Source: Pseudomonas benzenivorans (lineage in GTDB: Bacteria; Pseudomonadota; Gammaproteobacteria; Pseudomonadales; Pseudomonadaceae). Taken from it: a DNA stretch of 64,000 nucleotides. The notes below the pieces were generated by a model that was not told the origin of the DNA, made no database searches, and saw nothing but the letters and a program-made list of their open reading frames with translations. The DNA lies in contig NZ_FNCT01000020.1 of assembly GCF_900100495.1 (NCBI RefSeq), positions 1-64,000 of the forward strand. Direction: 5' to 3'. The position numbers and the translations under genes were made by a program. This document shows, piece after piece, positions 10,730 through 20,012 of the stretch. Each line of letters begins with the position of its first letter. Within the stretch, counting starts at the first letter, position 1.

Positions 10730-11569
10730 ATGAACAACTTGAGTTGGGTGCGTGGCTTCAACGCCACCGTCGGTCGGCTGGCCCCACATACCGTGGCGAG
10801 CAAGCTGCGCCGCGAGTTCATGACCCCGCGCGAGCTGCCGCCCAGGGAGTGGGAGCTGCCGCTGCTCGGCCAGGCCGAGCGCATCACCCTGCGTTTCGGG
10901 CTCTCGGCGCTGCGCTGGGGCAGTGGGCCGGCGGTGCTGCTGATGCACGGCTGGGAGGGGCGGCCGACGCAGTTCGCCGAGCTGATCAAGACGCTGGTAC
11001 GCGCCGGCTACGGTGTGGTGGCACTGGAGGGACCGGCGCATGGGCGCTCGCCGGGGCAGGAGGCGAATGTGGTGCTGTTCGCCCGCGCCCTGCTCGAGGC
11101 GGCCGGCGAAATGCCGCCGCTCAAGGCGGTGATCGGCCACTCGATGGGCGGTGCCAGTGCCTTGTTGGCGACTCAGCTGGGCTTGCGCACCGAGGTCGTG
11201 GTGAGCATCGCCGCGCCGGCGCGGATTCTCACCATGCTGCGGCGCTTCGCCCGTTTCATGGGGTTGCCGGCGCAGGCGCGCGCGCAATTCATTCGCCTGG
11301 TCGAGCAGCATGCCGGAATGCCGGTCGCGCAGCTTGATGTGGCGCGTTACCAGCTGGATTTCCCCGGGCTGGTCGTGCATGCCGCGGACGACCCGATGGT
11401 GCCGTTCAGCGAAGCTGAGGCGATTCATGAGGCCTGGTTCGACAGCCGCTTGTTGCGCCTGGAGCAGGGCGGGCATCAGCGGGTCCTGGCCGATCCGCGC
11501 CTGCAGGCGGCCGTGCTGCAGCTGCTCGGGGAGGTGCGTCACACCCCGTCGAGTGCGCTGGCTTCGTAG
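10730..11569 (+). CDS. Alpha/beta hydrolase
   Basis: A 279-aa alpha/beta-hydrolase-fold protein. The oxyanion-hole region LLMHGWEG and the nucleophile elbow GHSMGGASA (Ser in GHSMG) are visible. The likely acid is in VVHAADDPMVPF and the likely histidine in LEQGGHQRVL. The substrate is not predictable; carboxylesterase or related activity is likely. TGAGGAG precedes the ATG and overlaps the TetR stop. The last 31 nt overlap the 3' end of the diguanylate cyclase gene on the other strand. Confidence 0.88.
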   Translation: MNNLSWVRGFNATVGRLAPHTVASKLRREFMTPRELPPREWELPLLGQAERITLRFGLSALRWGSGPAVLLMHGWEGRPTQFAELIKTLVRAGYGVVALEGPAHGRSPGQEANVVLFARALLEAAGEMPPLKAVIGHSMGGASALLATQLGLRTEVVVSIAAPARILTMLRRFARFMGLPAQARAQFIRLVEQHAGMPVAQLDVARYQLDFPGLVVHAADDPMVPFSEAEAIHEAWFDSRLLRLEQGGHQRVLADPRLQAAVLQLLGEVRHTPSSALAS

Positions 11570-13398
11570 TTTTCCACCCGGTTGCGCCCGGCGGCCTTGG
11601 CCCGGTACAGCGCCTGGTCGGCCCGTTGCAGCAGCCGCTCGCCGTCGGTGTCGTCCGGTATGCAGGCGCAAATGCCGATGCTCAGGCTCAGGCCGATGCT
11701 CTGGCCTGCGTGGCGGCAGGGATGCCGGGCCAGGTCGTCGCGCAGGTGTTCCGCCAGCTCGCGGGCGCCTGGCAGGTCGGTGTCGCACAGGATGGCGACG
11801 AATTCTTCGCCGCCAAAGCGCGCGAGCAGGTCGCCGCTGCGCAAGCGTTGTTGCATGCGCTGGGCGGCGTGGTGCAGGCAGGCGTCGCCCGCCAGGTGGC
11901 CATGGCGGTCGTTGACCTGTTTGAAGTGGTCGAGGTCCAGCATCAGGATCGCCAGCGGGCGCTGGCCACGGATTGCCCGCGCCAGGGCACGCTGCAGTTC
12001 TTCGTTCAGGGTCTGCCGGTTGAACAGGCCGGTGAGGCTGTCCCGGCGGTTCAGTTCGGACAGCTGCTGGTTGGCGCTGGAGAGCTCCGTCAGGGCCAGC
12101 TCCAGCGCCGCGGTACGCTCGCTGACGCGCAGCTCCAGGCCGTCGTTGATCTGTCGTTGCAACTCCAGGCCCTTGGCCTGTTCCAGGCGCAACTGGTGTT
12201 CCTTGGCGAATAGGTGTGCCTGGGCCAACTGCTGCGCGCTCTGTGCCTGGCGGATGCGTGCCGCCAGGGCGATGGAAAACACCGCCAGTTCGATCAGGCT
12301 GCCAATCTGTTGGGCGTGCAGGGTCAGCTGGGAATAGGGCAGCAGGCCGGTGCCGCTGAGAATACTGAACAGGCTGGCGGCAATCAGCACGAACCAGCCG
12401 GCGGCGAACAGCCGGGCGGCTTGAAAGCCCGCGCGCCAGCGCAGCAGGGTGAACAGGCAGGCGAGAATGGCGCCGGCGATGACCAGCGCGAAACTGCCGA
12501 ACAGCGCCGCGCTGTAGGGGCCGAACAGGGCCAGGCCGATGACCGTGACGGTGCAGGCGAGCAGCAGATGGGTGATCCAGGTGAAGAAAGGCGGGCCGCT
12601 CTTGAGGTCGAGCACTCCGTAGGTGAAGAGGATGCCGAACAGCGTGGCGACCGCGGAGCTGAGTGGGAAGCTCAACTGGTGCCAGGCGAGCGCCTGCGGC
12701 CATAGCCATTGCAGGGCGAAGCCGAGCTGGATGAACTGGTAGAGGCCGAAACTGGCGACGAACAGGCTGTACCACAGGTAATTGCGGTCGCGGGTGATGC
12801 CGAAGATCGACAGGTTGTACAGGCACAGCGCCGCCAGCGCACCGAAGAACAAGCCTTGCAGGAGCAGCATGCGTTGCTCCCGGTGGGCGAAGGCCGCAGC
12901 GCTCATCAGGCTGGCGCTGAGGTTGGCCGAGCCATTGGACTGCATGCGCAGGATCAGCTCGCGGCTTTCCCCGGCGGCCAGCCGCAACGGCAGCACCGGT
13001 TGCCGGTGATCGACCCAGCGCGCGGTGAACGGGCGCTGGTCGCCGGCCCGGTAGATGCGCTCGCCGTCCAGGCCATAGGCGTCCAGGTAATCCAGCAGCG
13101 GGTTGCCGATCAGCAGCACCCAATCCATGGCCCGGTTTTCGGGGTTGTGCAGGGTCAGGCGGAGCCAATAGGCGCTGCCGCCGTAGCCGAAGCTGGCATC
13201 GCGGCGGCCGACCGCTTGCCAGGCGGAGTCCGGCAGGCCGCGGACATCGCTGATTGCTGCGCGGCCCGCGGGGTCCTGCCAGACCTGCATGAAGGGACCG
13301 GGCAACACCGGCTGGTCGGTGGCCGGCAGAGACAGCACATCCGCCTGGCTCAGGGCCGGCAGCAACACCAGTAACAGCACGCGTAAGACTGCAATCAA
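11539..13398 (-). CDS. Membrane diguanylate cyclase (7TMR-DISM sensor with GGDEF)
   Basis: A 619-aa protein predicted to make cyclic-di-GMP. It has a signal peptide (LRVLLLVLLPALSQA), a periplasmic 7TMR-DISM extracellular domain (about residues 30-175), seven membrane helices (about 180-385), a coiled coil (about 390-450), and a GGDEF domain (about 455-610). The active-site motif is intact as RFGGEEF (GGEEF at 529-533), and an inhibitory I-site RxxD (RSGD, 520-523) lies five residues before it. Catalytic activity with product inhibition is therefore expected. The periplasmic ligand is unknown. Its 3' end overlaps the convergent hydrolase gene. Confidence 0.93.
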   Translation of the reverse strand: MIAVLRVLLLVLLPALSQADVLSLPATDQPVLPGPFMQVWQDPAGRAAISDVRGLPDSAWQAVGRRDASFGYGGSAYWLRLTLHNPENRAMDWVLLIGNPLLDYLDAYGLDGERIYRAGDQRPFTARWVDHRQPVLPLRLAAGESRELILRMQSNGSANLSASLMSAAAFAHREQRMLLLQGLFFGALAALCLYNLSIFGITRDRNYLWYSLFVASFGLYQFIQLGFALQWLWPQALAWHQLSFPLSSAVATLFGILFTYGVLDLKSGPPFFTWITHLLLACTVTVIGLALFGPYSAALFGSFALVIAGAILACLFTLLRWRAGFQAARLFAAGWFVLIAASLFSILSGTGLLPYSQLTLHAQQIGSLIELAVFSIALAARIRQAQSAQQLAQAHLFAKEHQLRLEQAKGLELQRQINDGLELRVSERTAALELALTELSSANQQLSELNRRDSLTGLFNRQTLNEELQRALARAIRGQRPLAILMLDLDHFKQVNDRHGHLAGDACLHHAAQRMQQRLRSGDLLARFGGEEFVAILCDTDLPGARELAEHLRDDLARHPCRHAGQSIGLSLSIGICACIPDDTDGERLLQRADQALYRAKAAGRNRVENYEASALDGV

Positions 13399-13436
13399 GC
13401 GCTGGCTCTCGGGCGGGAGGTTTCATCACAATTCAA

Positions 13437-13454
13437 TTATTGTGGTGCATTATT
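13437..13454. promoter_or_regulatory. Perfect 6-bp dyad upstream of the diguanylate cyclase
   Basis: CACAAT-TCAATT-ATTGTG (13437-13454) lies 39 nt before the cyclase start in an AT-rich stretch of the divergent intergenic region. It is a possible regulator binding site; no protein can be named. Confidence 0.3.
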
Positions 13455-13576
13455 ACCCGGTCGCGTGACGCACCGATAGCATTGTGCCAACAGGTTATGA
13501 GGCGTGGCGCCTGCGCCAGGGCTGTCCGCACGCGCTGCGCCCGAGCACACAGAGTTTGACGATTAGGAGTTGGCCC

Positions 13577-13696
13577 ATGTGCCTGACGATGGATGAAGTG
13601 TCGCAGCAGGTATCGCCGCTGCCGATCAGGACCGCCAAGCCCGCCATGCCCGCGCCACGCCGCGCGTTGGCCGGCAGCCTGGAGCCGCAGAGATGA
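13577..13696 (+). CDS. Small ORF (39 aa) coupled to the thioesterase gene
   Basis: A 39-codon frame beginning MCLTMDEVSQQVSPLPIRT. It is preceded by a good Shine-Dalgarno sequence (TAGGAG, about 8 nt before the ATG), and its stop overlaps the start of the thioesterase gene in the ATGA configuration. The second half is rich in P, A and R. I do not recognise the protein. The ribosome-binding site and overlap suggest either a real small protein or a translated leader that loads ribosomes onto the thioesterase gene. Confidence 0.5.
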   Translation: MCLTMDEVSQQVSPLPIRTAKPAMPAPRRALAGSLEPQR

Positions 13697-14142
13697 ATTG
13701 GGACTTTGCCAATCCGTTCGTCATCGACATCTGCGTCGCCGCCGACGACATCGACGGCCTCGGCCATGCCAACAATGCGGTGTACGTGAGCTGGCTGGAG
13801 CGCTGCGCCTGGCGCCACTCGCAGCGCCTGGGCCTGGATCTGGCCGAGTACCGCCGGCTCGACCGGGCCATGGCGGTGCTGCGCCACGAGATCGATTACC
13901 TGGCCAGTGCCTACGAAGACCAGGAGTTGCAGATGGCCACCTGGATCGTCGAGTCCGACCAGCGCCTGAAGATGGACCGGCGCTTCCAGCTGATCCGCCC
14001 TGAGGATGGCGCCACCCTGCTGCGGGCCAAGACCACCTTCGTCTGCATCGAGCTGTCCACCGGCAAGCCCAAGCGCATGCCGGTCGAGTTCGTCGAGGGC
14101 TACGGGCGGGCCCTGCAGCCGGCGTTTCCGCTGGAGCTCTAG
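13693..14142 (+). CDS. Acyl-CoA thioesterase (4HBT hotdog fold)
   Basis: A 149-aa hotdog-fold thioesterase of the FadM/YbgC type. The conserved region DDIDGLGHANNAVYVSWLERCAW carries the active-site aspartate-type motif (D-x-x-G-H-x-N-N-x-x-Y). This is followed by the typical MAVLRHEIDYLASAYEDQEL and a C-terminal GKPKRMP. It hydrolyses an acyl-CoA; chain preference is unknown. Its stop TAG (14140-14142) is formed by the CTAG end of a MITE-like fragment, so the natural C-terminus may have been altered. Confidence 0.88.
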   Translation: MNWDFANPFVIDICVAADDIDGLGHANNAVYVSWLERCAWRHSQRLGLDLAEYRRLDRAMAVLRHEIDYLASAYEDQELQMATWIVESDQRLKMDRRFQLIRPEDGATLLRAKTTFVCIELSTGKPKRMPVEFVEGYGRALQPAFPLEL

Positions 14143-14183
14143 CAGACCGTTGAAAAACCACCTGCGTTGCCGATCCTGCGTTA
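14139..14183 (+). mobile_element. Truncated CTAG-ended MITE fragment
   Basis: The first 45 nt match the left end of the full elements at 27676-27821 and 52239-52404 (starting CTAGCAGACCGTTGAAAAAC and continuing through GCGTTGCCGAT). The rest of the element is missing. The CTAG supplies the thioesterase stop codon. Confidence 0.8.
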
Positions 14184-14247
14184 ACGCTCATGGCAGTCGC
14201 CGCCACCCTTGCTGATGAAAGCGGTCTTTCACGCTAATACACCTCCC

Positions 14248-14316
14248 GTAGGAGCGGCGGGGGCGCCTAGCCCATGCCCGCGCAGCTTTTGCTTGGAGAG
14301 CTTTCGCGGGCATGGC
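14248..14316 (+). repeat. REP pair with altered first arm
   Basis: GTAGGAGCGG opens a REP, but the first palindrome arm carries GGGGGCGCCTAGCCCATGCC where related REPs read GGGCATGCC-like sequence. The second arm (TTTCGCGGGCATGGCC) is normal. It lies between the thioesterase and the secreted-protein gene. Confidence 0.65.
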
Positions 14317-14404
14317 CAGGCTCACCAGTAGCCATTTGCCGATCTGCCTGAAAGCGCTCGCGCCAGGGGCATGGCCGGGCCGGGCGCCGAGCGCTAGCCG
14401 GCCG

Positions 14405-14797
14405 CTATCGATCCTGCTGCGGGGCGAGAAACAGCGTCTCGTCGCCGAGCATCACCCGATAGTGCTGGGTTTCGCCCGGGCCGATGAGGATCGAGCGGCT
14501 GCTGGCCAGGCCGCTTCCCGCACACTGCTTGGCTTGCGCCAGCTTTACCCGGAGATTGAGTTCGCCGGGCGCTACCTTCAGCTTCAGCGACTCGCCGGCC
14601 GGCAGGCGCGCCGGCCGCTGTTCCTCCATATGCAGTTCAACGGCGCAGGCATCCGGCACATTGCTGTCGCGCTCGATGATCAGCCGGGCCGTGGGGCGGG
14701 GCGTGGCTGGCCCGCCGGCTTCGCCTGGCGTCAAGGGGGCGGCCTGGCTAAGGCCCGAGCTGAGGTACAGGCAGCCAAGCAGCATCGGGATGCGCAT
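14405..14797 (-). CDS. Hypothetical secreted protein (130 aa)
   Basis: I do not recognise a family. The protein has a clear signal peptide ([21 protein letters not shown], cleavage near residue 19-21). A proline-rich linker is followed by a compact domain with two cysteines (DACAVELH and AKQCAGSG) that could form a disulfide, so a periplasmic or secreted location is likely. GAGG lies 7 nt before the ATG. It is divergent from dusC. Confidence 0.7.
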   Translation of the reverse strand: MRIPMLLGCLYLSSGLSQAAPLTPGEAGGPATPRPTARLIIERDSNVPDACAVELHMEEQRPARLPAGESLKLKVAPGELNLRVKLAQAKQCAGSGLASSRSILIGPGETQHYRVMLGDETLFLAPQQDR

Positions 14798-14944
14798 AGT
14801 GGTCCTCGGTGGCTGTGTAGTGTCGAGCATCTTGACTGCCTGGAGCCCCGGGTGTTCCGCCCCGCTGGGGTTGCCCGATGGCGGACATTCCATCGCAGGC
14901 GCCGCGCCGCGTACACTACCGGCCGTTTTTTCGAGAGTCTGCCT

Positions 14945-15928
14945 ATGCAAATCGCCCTGGCGCCCATGGAGGGCCTGGTCGACGAAATCCTCCGCGATGT
15001 GCTGACCCGGGTCGGCGGCATCGACTGGTGCGTGACCGAATTCATCCGTGTGACCGAACGACTGTTGCCCGCTTCGACCTACCGGAAACTGGCGCCCGAA
15101 CTGTTCGGCGGTGCGCGGACGGCGGCCGGCACGCCGCTGCGCGTGCAGTTCCTCGGCTCCGACCCGCAGTGCCTGGCGGACAACGCCGCCTTCGCCTGCA
15201 GCCTGGGGGCGCCGGTGGTCGACCTCAACTTCGGCTGCCCGGCCAAGACCGTGAACAAGTCGCGCGGCGGCGCGGTGCTGCTGAAGGAGCCGGAGCTGCT
15301 GCATGCCATCGTCCGCGAAGTGCGGCGCACGCTGCCGGGGGCGACTCCACTGACGGCGAAGATGCGTCTGGGTTTCGATCACAAGGATTACGCGCTGGAT
15401 TGCGCCCGGGCGCTGGCCGAGGGCGGCGCCGCGCAGATCGTCGTGCATGCGCGGACCAAGGTCGAGGGCTACAAGGCGCCGGCGCATTGGGAATGGGTGG
15501 CGCGGGTGCAGGAGGTGGTCGCGGTGCCGGTGCTGGCCAATGGCGAGGTCTGGACCCTGGACGACTGGCGGCGCTGCCGCGAGATCAGCGGCGTCGACGA
15601 CATCATGCTCGGCCGCGGCCTGGTGGCGCGCCCGGACCTGGCCCGGCAGATCGCCGCGGCGCGGGCCGGGCAGGCGGTGGTCGAGATGGACTGGGCCGAA
15701 CTGCAGCCGCTGCTCGCCGATTTCTGGCGGCAGGCGCGGCGCAAGATGTCGCCGCGCTATGCGCCGGGGCGGCTCAAGCAATGGCTGGCCCTGCTCACCC
15801 GCAGCTATCCGCAGGCGGTCGAACTGTTCGGCGCCCTGCGCCGCGAGAGCGACTGCGCGCGCATCGACGCCTTGCTCGGTGTCACTGCACCGCTGGCCGA
15901 GCGCCAGGCGCGGCTGGCCAGCGCCTGA
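14945..15928 (+). CDS. dusC: tRNA-dihydrouridine(16) synthase
   Basis: A 327-aa flavin-dependent TIM-barrel enzyme that reduces uridine to dihydrouridine in the tRNA D-loop. The catalytic cysteine is C98 in [17 protein letters not shown]. The FMN-contacting start [18 protein letters not shown], the KMRLGF strand and [18 protein letters not shown] are typical of the DusC subgroup, which modifies position 16. Length and start fit the family. Confidence 0.92.
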   Translation: MQIALAPMEGLVDEILRDVLTRVGGIDWCVTEFIRVTERLLPASTYRKLAPELFGGARTAAGTPLRVQFLGSDPQCLADNAAFACSLGAPVVDLNFGCPAKTVNKSRGGAVLLKEPELLHAIVREVRRTLPGATPLTAKMRLGFDHKDYALDCARALAEGGAAQIVVHARTKVEGYKAPAHWEWVARVQEVVAVPVLANGEVWTLDDWRRCREISGVDDIMLGRGLVARPDLARQIAAARAGQAVVEMDWAELQPLLADFWRQARRKMSPRYAPGRLKQWLALLTRSYPQAVELFGALRRESDCARIDALLGVTAPLAERQARLASA

Positions 15929-15970
15929 GCCGCATCGATCCGGCGCGCCGCATGCCCGGACACCAAGCGG

Positions 15971-15999
15971 TTGCCGGGCGCGAGCGAGCGGACTAGATT
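15971..15999 (+). promoter_or_regulatory. sigma70-type promoter of tRNA-Ala(CGC)
   Basis: TTGCCG (15971-15976) and TAGATT (15994-15999) are spaced by 17 nt; the tRNA begins 12 nt further on. Sequence match only. Confidence 0.55.
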
Positions 16000-16011
16000 C
16001 AAGGGCATGCC

Positions 16012-16087
<76 letters not shown>

Positions 16088-16092
16088 GATGG

Positions 16093-16127
16093 AAAAGCCA
16101 GGCCTCTCGCGGCCTGGCTTTTCATTT
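16093..16127 (+). terminator. Terminator after tRNA-Ala(CGC)
   Basis: A perfect 12-bp stem AAAAGCCAGGCC / GGCCTGGCTTTT (16093-16104 and 16111-16122, 6-nt loop) with a T-rich end (TTTTCATTTT). The A-rich 5' side makes it usable in both directions. Confidence 0.88.
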
Positions 16128-16211
16128 TCGCGGCCCGGGTGAAATCCGGGAGCCTCATCAGCCATTGACAGTATTCCCGGATTGCATCCGTAGAGGGGCT
16201 CCGGGTGTTTC

Positions 16212-16253
16212 GTAGGAGCGGGCCATGCCCGCGATGCTTTTTGCGGGCATGCC
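16212..16253 (+). repeat. REP pair
   Basis: GTAGGAGCGGGCCATGCCCG followed by a second arm GCGGGCATGCC. It lies at the 3' side of the GFA-family gene, which is on the minus strand. Confidence 0.75.
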
Positions 16254-16263
16254 TTATCGCGGT

Positions 16264-16611
16264 CTAAAGCGCCCGTCCATCGAAATGCTTGACCGGCACG
16301 GCCGCCAGGTCGATGCCCTCCAGGCAGCGGATATTGATCGCCGCCACGGCGTTGCCCTTGGGGTCGGTGCCTTCGCCGAAGGGATGGATGCCGCAGGTGG
16401 GGCAGAAGTGATGCTGGATCACCTGCTTGTTGAAGGTGTAGGTGGCCATCTGGCTCTGCGGGGTGAGCAGCGTCAGCTGGTCGCGCGGCACGAACCACAT
16501 CAGCGAGCCCTTGCGCTGGCAGATCGAGCAATTGCACGCCATCGCCCCATCGATCCGGCCTTCCACCTCGAAGGCCACCTGGCCGCAGTGGCAGCTGCCT
16601 CGGTAATTCAT
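16264..16611 (-). CDS. GFA-family (DUF636/CENP-V) zinc protein
   Basis: A 115-aa glutathione-dependent formaldehyde-activating family protein. The zinc ligands are visible as CHCGQV (near residue 7), CNCSIC (near 27) and [11 protein letters not shown] (near 70). True members bind zinc and may act on S-hydroxymethyl-glutathione, but most homologues have no demonstrated activity. It is a single gene between REP repeats, facing tRNA-Ala(CGC), and divergent from hsdM. Confidence 0.88.
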   Translation of the reverse strand: MNYRGSCHCGQVAFEVEGRIDGAMACNCSICQRKGSLMWFVPRDQLTLLTPQSQMATYTFNKQVIQHHFCPTCGIHPFGEGTDPKGNAVAAINIRCLEGIDLAAVPVKHFDGRAL

Positions 16612-16821
16612 CTCGGCTTCTCCTGTTGGGTGACAAGAGGCAAAAGCTTAGACCCCATTGCGACGGGCGTCTGGCTTGCCGATGAACCTGGCGAATCCAA
16701 GCTTTCGCTGCAACGGCTGTGGGCGTCGAGGCGCGCAGCCGGCATAATCCCCGACCATCAGTTTCCGCCTCGGGCCAGCTCCAGCCCCGCCAGGAAGTCG
16801 TCTTACAAGGATTCGCCGCGC

Positions 16822-18657
16822 ATGAACCAACAAGCCCTGTCCGCCTTCATCTGGTCGGTCGCCGACCTGCTGCGTGGCGATTACAAACAGTCCGAGTACG
16901 GCAAGGTGATCCTGCCGTTCACCGTGTTGCGCCGCTTGGACTGCGTGCTGGAGAAGACCAAGGCGGCGGTGCTGGCCGAGCAGGCCGAGAAGCTCAAGCT
17001 GGTCGCCAACCCCGAGCCCTTCCTGCTGCGCAAGGCCGGGCAGAGCTTCTACAACATCTGCGCAATGGACATGGTCAGGCTGATGGGCGACCCGGACCAT
17101 ATCCGCGACAACCTCTACAGCTATATCCAGGGCTTCTCCCTGCCGGTGCGGGATATCTTCGAGCGCTTCGACTTCTACACCCAGATCGACCGCCTGCATA
17201 AATGCGGGCTGCTCTACCAGGTGGCCGAACGCTTCGCCCAGATCGACCTGCACCCCGAGGCGGTGGACAACATGCAGATGGGCCTGGTGTTCGAGGAGCT
17301 GATCCGCAAGTTCGCGGAGATCTCCAACGAGACGGCGGGGGAGCACTTCACCCCACGTGAGGTGATCCGCCTGATGGTCAATCTGATCTTCATCGAAGAC
17401 GACCAGGTGCTGGCCAACCCCGGCGTGGTGCGCAACCTGTATGACCCGACCGCCGGCACCGGCGGCATGCTGTCGATCGCCGAGGAATACCTGGTCGAGC
17501 ACAACCCGCAGGCGCGCCTGAACCTGCACGGCCAGGAGCTCAACGACGAGTCCTACGCCATCTGCAAGGCGGACATGCTGATCAAGGGCCAGGACGTGGC
17601 CAATATCAAGGCCGGCAACACCCTCAGCGACGACGGCCATGCCGGCAAGCGCTTCGACTATATGCTGTCCAACCCGCCGTTCGGCGTGGAGTGGAAGAGG
17701 GTCGAGAAGGCCATCCGCCAGGAACATGAACAACAGGGCTTCAACGGCCGCTTCGGCCCCGGCCTGCCGCGCGTCTCCGATGGCTCGCTGCTGTTCCTCA
17801 TGCACCTGATCGCCAAGATGCGCCCGGCCAACGAGGGCGGCAGCCGCTTCGCCATCGTGCTCAACGGCTCGCCGCTGTTCACCGGTGGCGCCGGTTCCGG
17901 CGAGAGCGAGATCCGCCGCTATGTGCTGGAGAACGATCTGGTCGAGGCGATCATCGGCCTGCCCACCGACATGTTCTACAACACCGGCATCAGCACCTAC
18001 GTGTGGGTGCTGACCAACCGCAAGCCGGCCCAGCGCAAGGGCCTGGTGCAGCTGATCGATGCATCGAGCTTCTGGCAGAAGATGCGCAAGAGCCTCGGTT
18101 CCAAGCGCAAGGAAATGCCCGACAGCGCCATCGAAGAAATTACCCAGCTATTTGGCCAGTGCGTCGAGGCGCGCCTGGCCACGCTACTGGATGCCGACGG
18201 CAAGGAAGTTGCCCGGCAGATCCTGCGTGACGGTGAAGCCGAACCCAGTGCGCCGGCCGGGGGCAAGGTCAAAGTAGCGCCGCTGTCGCGCCTGCTGTCC
18301 AACCAGGCCTTCGGCTACCAGAACATCACCGTCGAGCGCCCGCTGCGCGACGAGCATGGCACCATCGTTATCGGCCAGAAGGGTAAGCAAAAGGGCAAGC
18401 CACAGCCCGACAGTAGCCTGCGCGACAGCGAGAACGTACCGCTCGGCGAGGACGTGCAGGCCTATTTCAAACGCGAAGTACTGCCCCATGCCCCGGATGC
18501 CTGGATCGATCACGACAAGACCAAGGTCGGTTACGAGATCCCGTTTAACCGGCATTTTTATGTCTTCGAGCCGCCACGGCCGCTGGCCGAGATTGATGCC
18601 GAACTTAAGGGCGTGACCGACCGCATTCTGGCCATGATTGGAGGACTTTCGGCATGA
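16822..18657 (+). CDS. hsdM: Type I restriction-modification methyltransferase subunit HsdM
   Basis: A 611-aa N6-adenine DNA methyltransferase subunit. The N-terminal HsdM_N domain spans about residues 5-140. The SAM-binding motif I is DPTAGTGGM (208-216) and the catalytic motif IV is NPPFG (284-288). It acts as a complex with HsdS (methylase) and HsdR (nuclease). The start follows ACAAGGATTCGCCGCGC. The stop overlaps the hsdS start by 4 nt (ATGA), so the two are translationally coupled. The C-terminal 150 residues are longer than in E. coli-type HsdM. Confidence 0.96.
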   Translation: MNQQALSAFIWSVADLLRGDYKQSEYGKVILPFTVLRRLDCVLEKTKAAVLAEQAEKLKLVANPEPFLLRKAGQSFYNICAMDMVRLMGDPDHIRDNLYSYIQGFSLPVRDIFERFDFYTQIDRLHKCGLLYQVAERFAQIDLHPEAVDNMQMGLVFEELIRKFAEISNETAGEHFTPREVIRLMVNLIFIEDDQVLANPGVVRNLYDPTAGTGGMLSIAEEYLVEHNPQARLNLHGQELNDESYAICKADMLIKGQDVANIKAGNTLSDDGHAGKRFDYMLSNPPFGVEWKRVEKAIRQEHEQQGFNGRFGPGLPRVSDGSLLFLMHLIAKMRPANEGGSRFAIVLNGSPLFTGGAGSGESEIRRYVLENDLVEAIIGLPTDMFYNTGISTYVWVLTNRKPAQRKGLVQLIDASSFWQKMRKSLGSKRKEMPDSAIEEITQLFGQCVEARLATLLDADGKEVARQILRDGEAEPSAPAGGKVKVAPLSRLLSNQAFGYQNITVERPLRDEHGTIVIGQKGKQKGKPQPDSSLRDSENVPLGEDVQAYFKREVLPHAPDAWIDHDKTKVGYEIPFNRHFYVFEPPRPLAEIDAELKGVTDRILAMIGGLSA

Positions 18658-20012
18658 GTTTTCCGCGTTATCCCGAGTACAAAGACTCGGGAGTGGAGTG
18701 GCTGGGGGCGGTGCCGGGGCACTGGGCTGTGACTCCAATCAAACAACTCGGAAAGCTTAAAGGTGGTGCCGGGTTTCCGCATGCGGAACAGGGGTTAGAA
18801 GACGAGGAAATTACTTTTCATAAAGTAAACGCACTTGCCCGGGCAGGCAGCGATGACGTGCTGGTTCCTAGTGAGAACAGCATTTCTCGTAGCACTGCTA
18901 CGCAGCTAGGCGCTTATATATTTCCGCCGGGCTCCATTGTTTTTGCGAAGGTTGGAGCTGCATTGCTTTTAGGTCGAATACGCATGCTCGGCGTAGAGGC
19001 TTGCATCGATAACAACATGATGGGGTTGAATGTTTTTAGTTCAGAGCACCATGTTGGCTTTGTTAAATATGCAATGAGCCTGGTCCGATTTGACCTGATT
19101 TCCAACCCCGGAGCAGTCCCTTCGCTGAATGAGTCCCAAATTGGAAACTTTCCGCTGGCGGTGCCTCCGTACCAAGAACAACGCTCCATCAGCTCCTTTC
19201 TTGACTACGAAACCGCCAAGATCGACGGCCTGATGGCCGAGCAGGAAAAGCTGATCGCGCTGCTTAAGGAGAAGCGCCAGGCGGTGATTGCCCATGCCGT
19301 GACCAAGGGACTCGACCCGGCGGTGCCGCTGAAGGATTCAGGGGTTGAATGGCTGGGTGAGGTGCCCGCGCACTGGCATGTTATGCCTATCCGACTGGCA
19401 GCAAAATTGGAGTCCGGCCATACCCCAAGCCGTTCACGCCCAGAGTACTGGGATGACTGTTATATCCCTTGGATGACCCTTGCGGACGTATGGCAGATAC
19501 GTAGAGGTAAAGCTGATTACATCTATGAAACCAAAGAAACAGTCAGTGACCTTGGATTGGCAAACTCATCCGCACGCCTACTACCAAAGGGAACTGTGGT
19601 TCTTTCACGCACCGCTTCAGTTGGCTTCTCGGCAATCATGGGCGTCGATATGGCAACAACTCAGGACTTTGCGAACTGGGTGTGTGGGGACAAATTAATA
19701 CCTGAGTTTCTGTTGTTCGTTCTCCGATCCATGGAAGGTGAATTTCGCAGGCTGATGATGGGCTCAACACATAACACAATTTATATGCCTGACATTCAGG
19801 CCTTCAGATTCGTTCTGCCCTCGCTTGAAGAGCAAAGGCAAATCATTGAGCACTGCCAAAGGTTCTCAGTTGAATTTGATGAGCTAATTGATGAAGCTCA
19901 GCGCGGGATTGACCTACTCAAAGAACGCCGCACCGCCCTGATCTCCGCCGCCGTCACCGGCCAGATCGACGTACGCGGCCTGATCAAGGATGAACAGGAG
20001 CAAGCCGCATGA
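18654..20012 (+). CDS. hsdS: Type I restriction-modification specificity subunit HsdS
   Basis: A 452-aa two-domain DNA-recognition subunit. Each half begins with a near-identical block ([16 protein letters not shown] near residue 10 and [16 protein letters not shown] near 228) and has a helical spacer ([20 protein letters not shown] and [20 protein letters not shown]). The two target-recognition domains (about residues 25-185 and 245-400) differ from each other. Their DNA is clearly more AT-rich than the spacers and neighbouring genes, as expected for domains exchanged by recombination. It probably reads a bipartite target. It overlaps hsdM and the next gene by 4 nt each. Confidence 0.95.
   Translation: MSFPRYPEYKDSGVEWLGAVPGHWAVTPIKQLGKLKGGAGFPHAEQGLEDEEITFHKVNALARAGSDDVLVPSENSISRSTATQLGAYIFPPGSIVFAKVGAALLLGRIRMLGVEACIDNNMMGLNVFSSEHHVGFVKYAMSLVRFDLISNPGAVPSLNESQIGNFPLAVPPYQEQRSISSFLDYETAKIDGLMAEQEKLIALLKEKRQAVIAHAVTKGLDPAVPLKDSGVEWLGEVPAHWHVMPIRLAAKLESGHTPSRSRPEYWDDCYIPWMTLADVWQIRRGKADYIYETKETVSDLGLANSSARLLPKGTVVLSRTASVGFSAIMGVDMATTQDFANWVCGDKLIPEFLLFVLRSMEGEFRRLMMGSTHNTIYMPDIQAFRFVLPSLEEQRQIIEHCQRFSVEFDELIDEAQRGIDLLKERRTALISAAVTGQIDVRGLIKDEQEQAA

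Noticed and set aside
10445-13429. A 994-codon frame antisense/offset to the TetR, hydrolase and cyclase genes
   Set aside because: Low-complexity translation rich in P, R and A with no domain; the genes it overlaps are supported by motifs.
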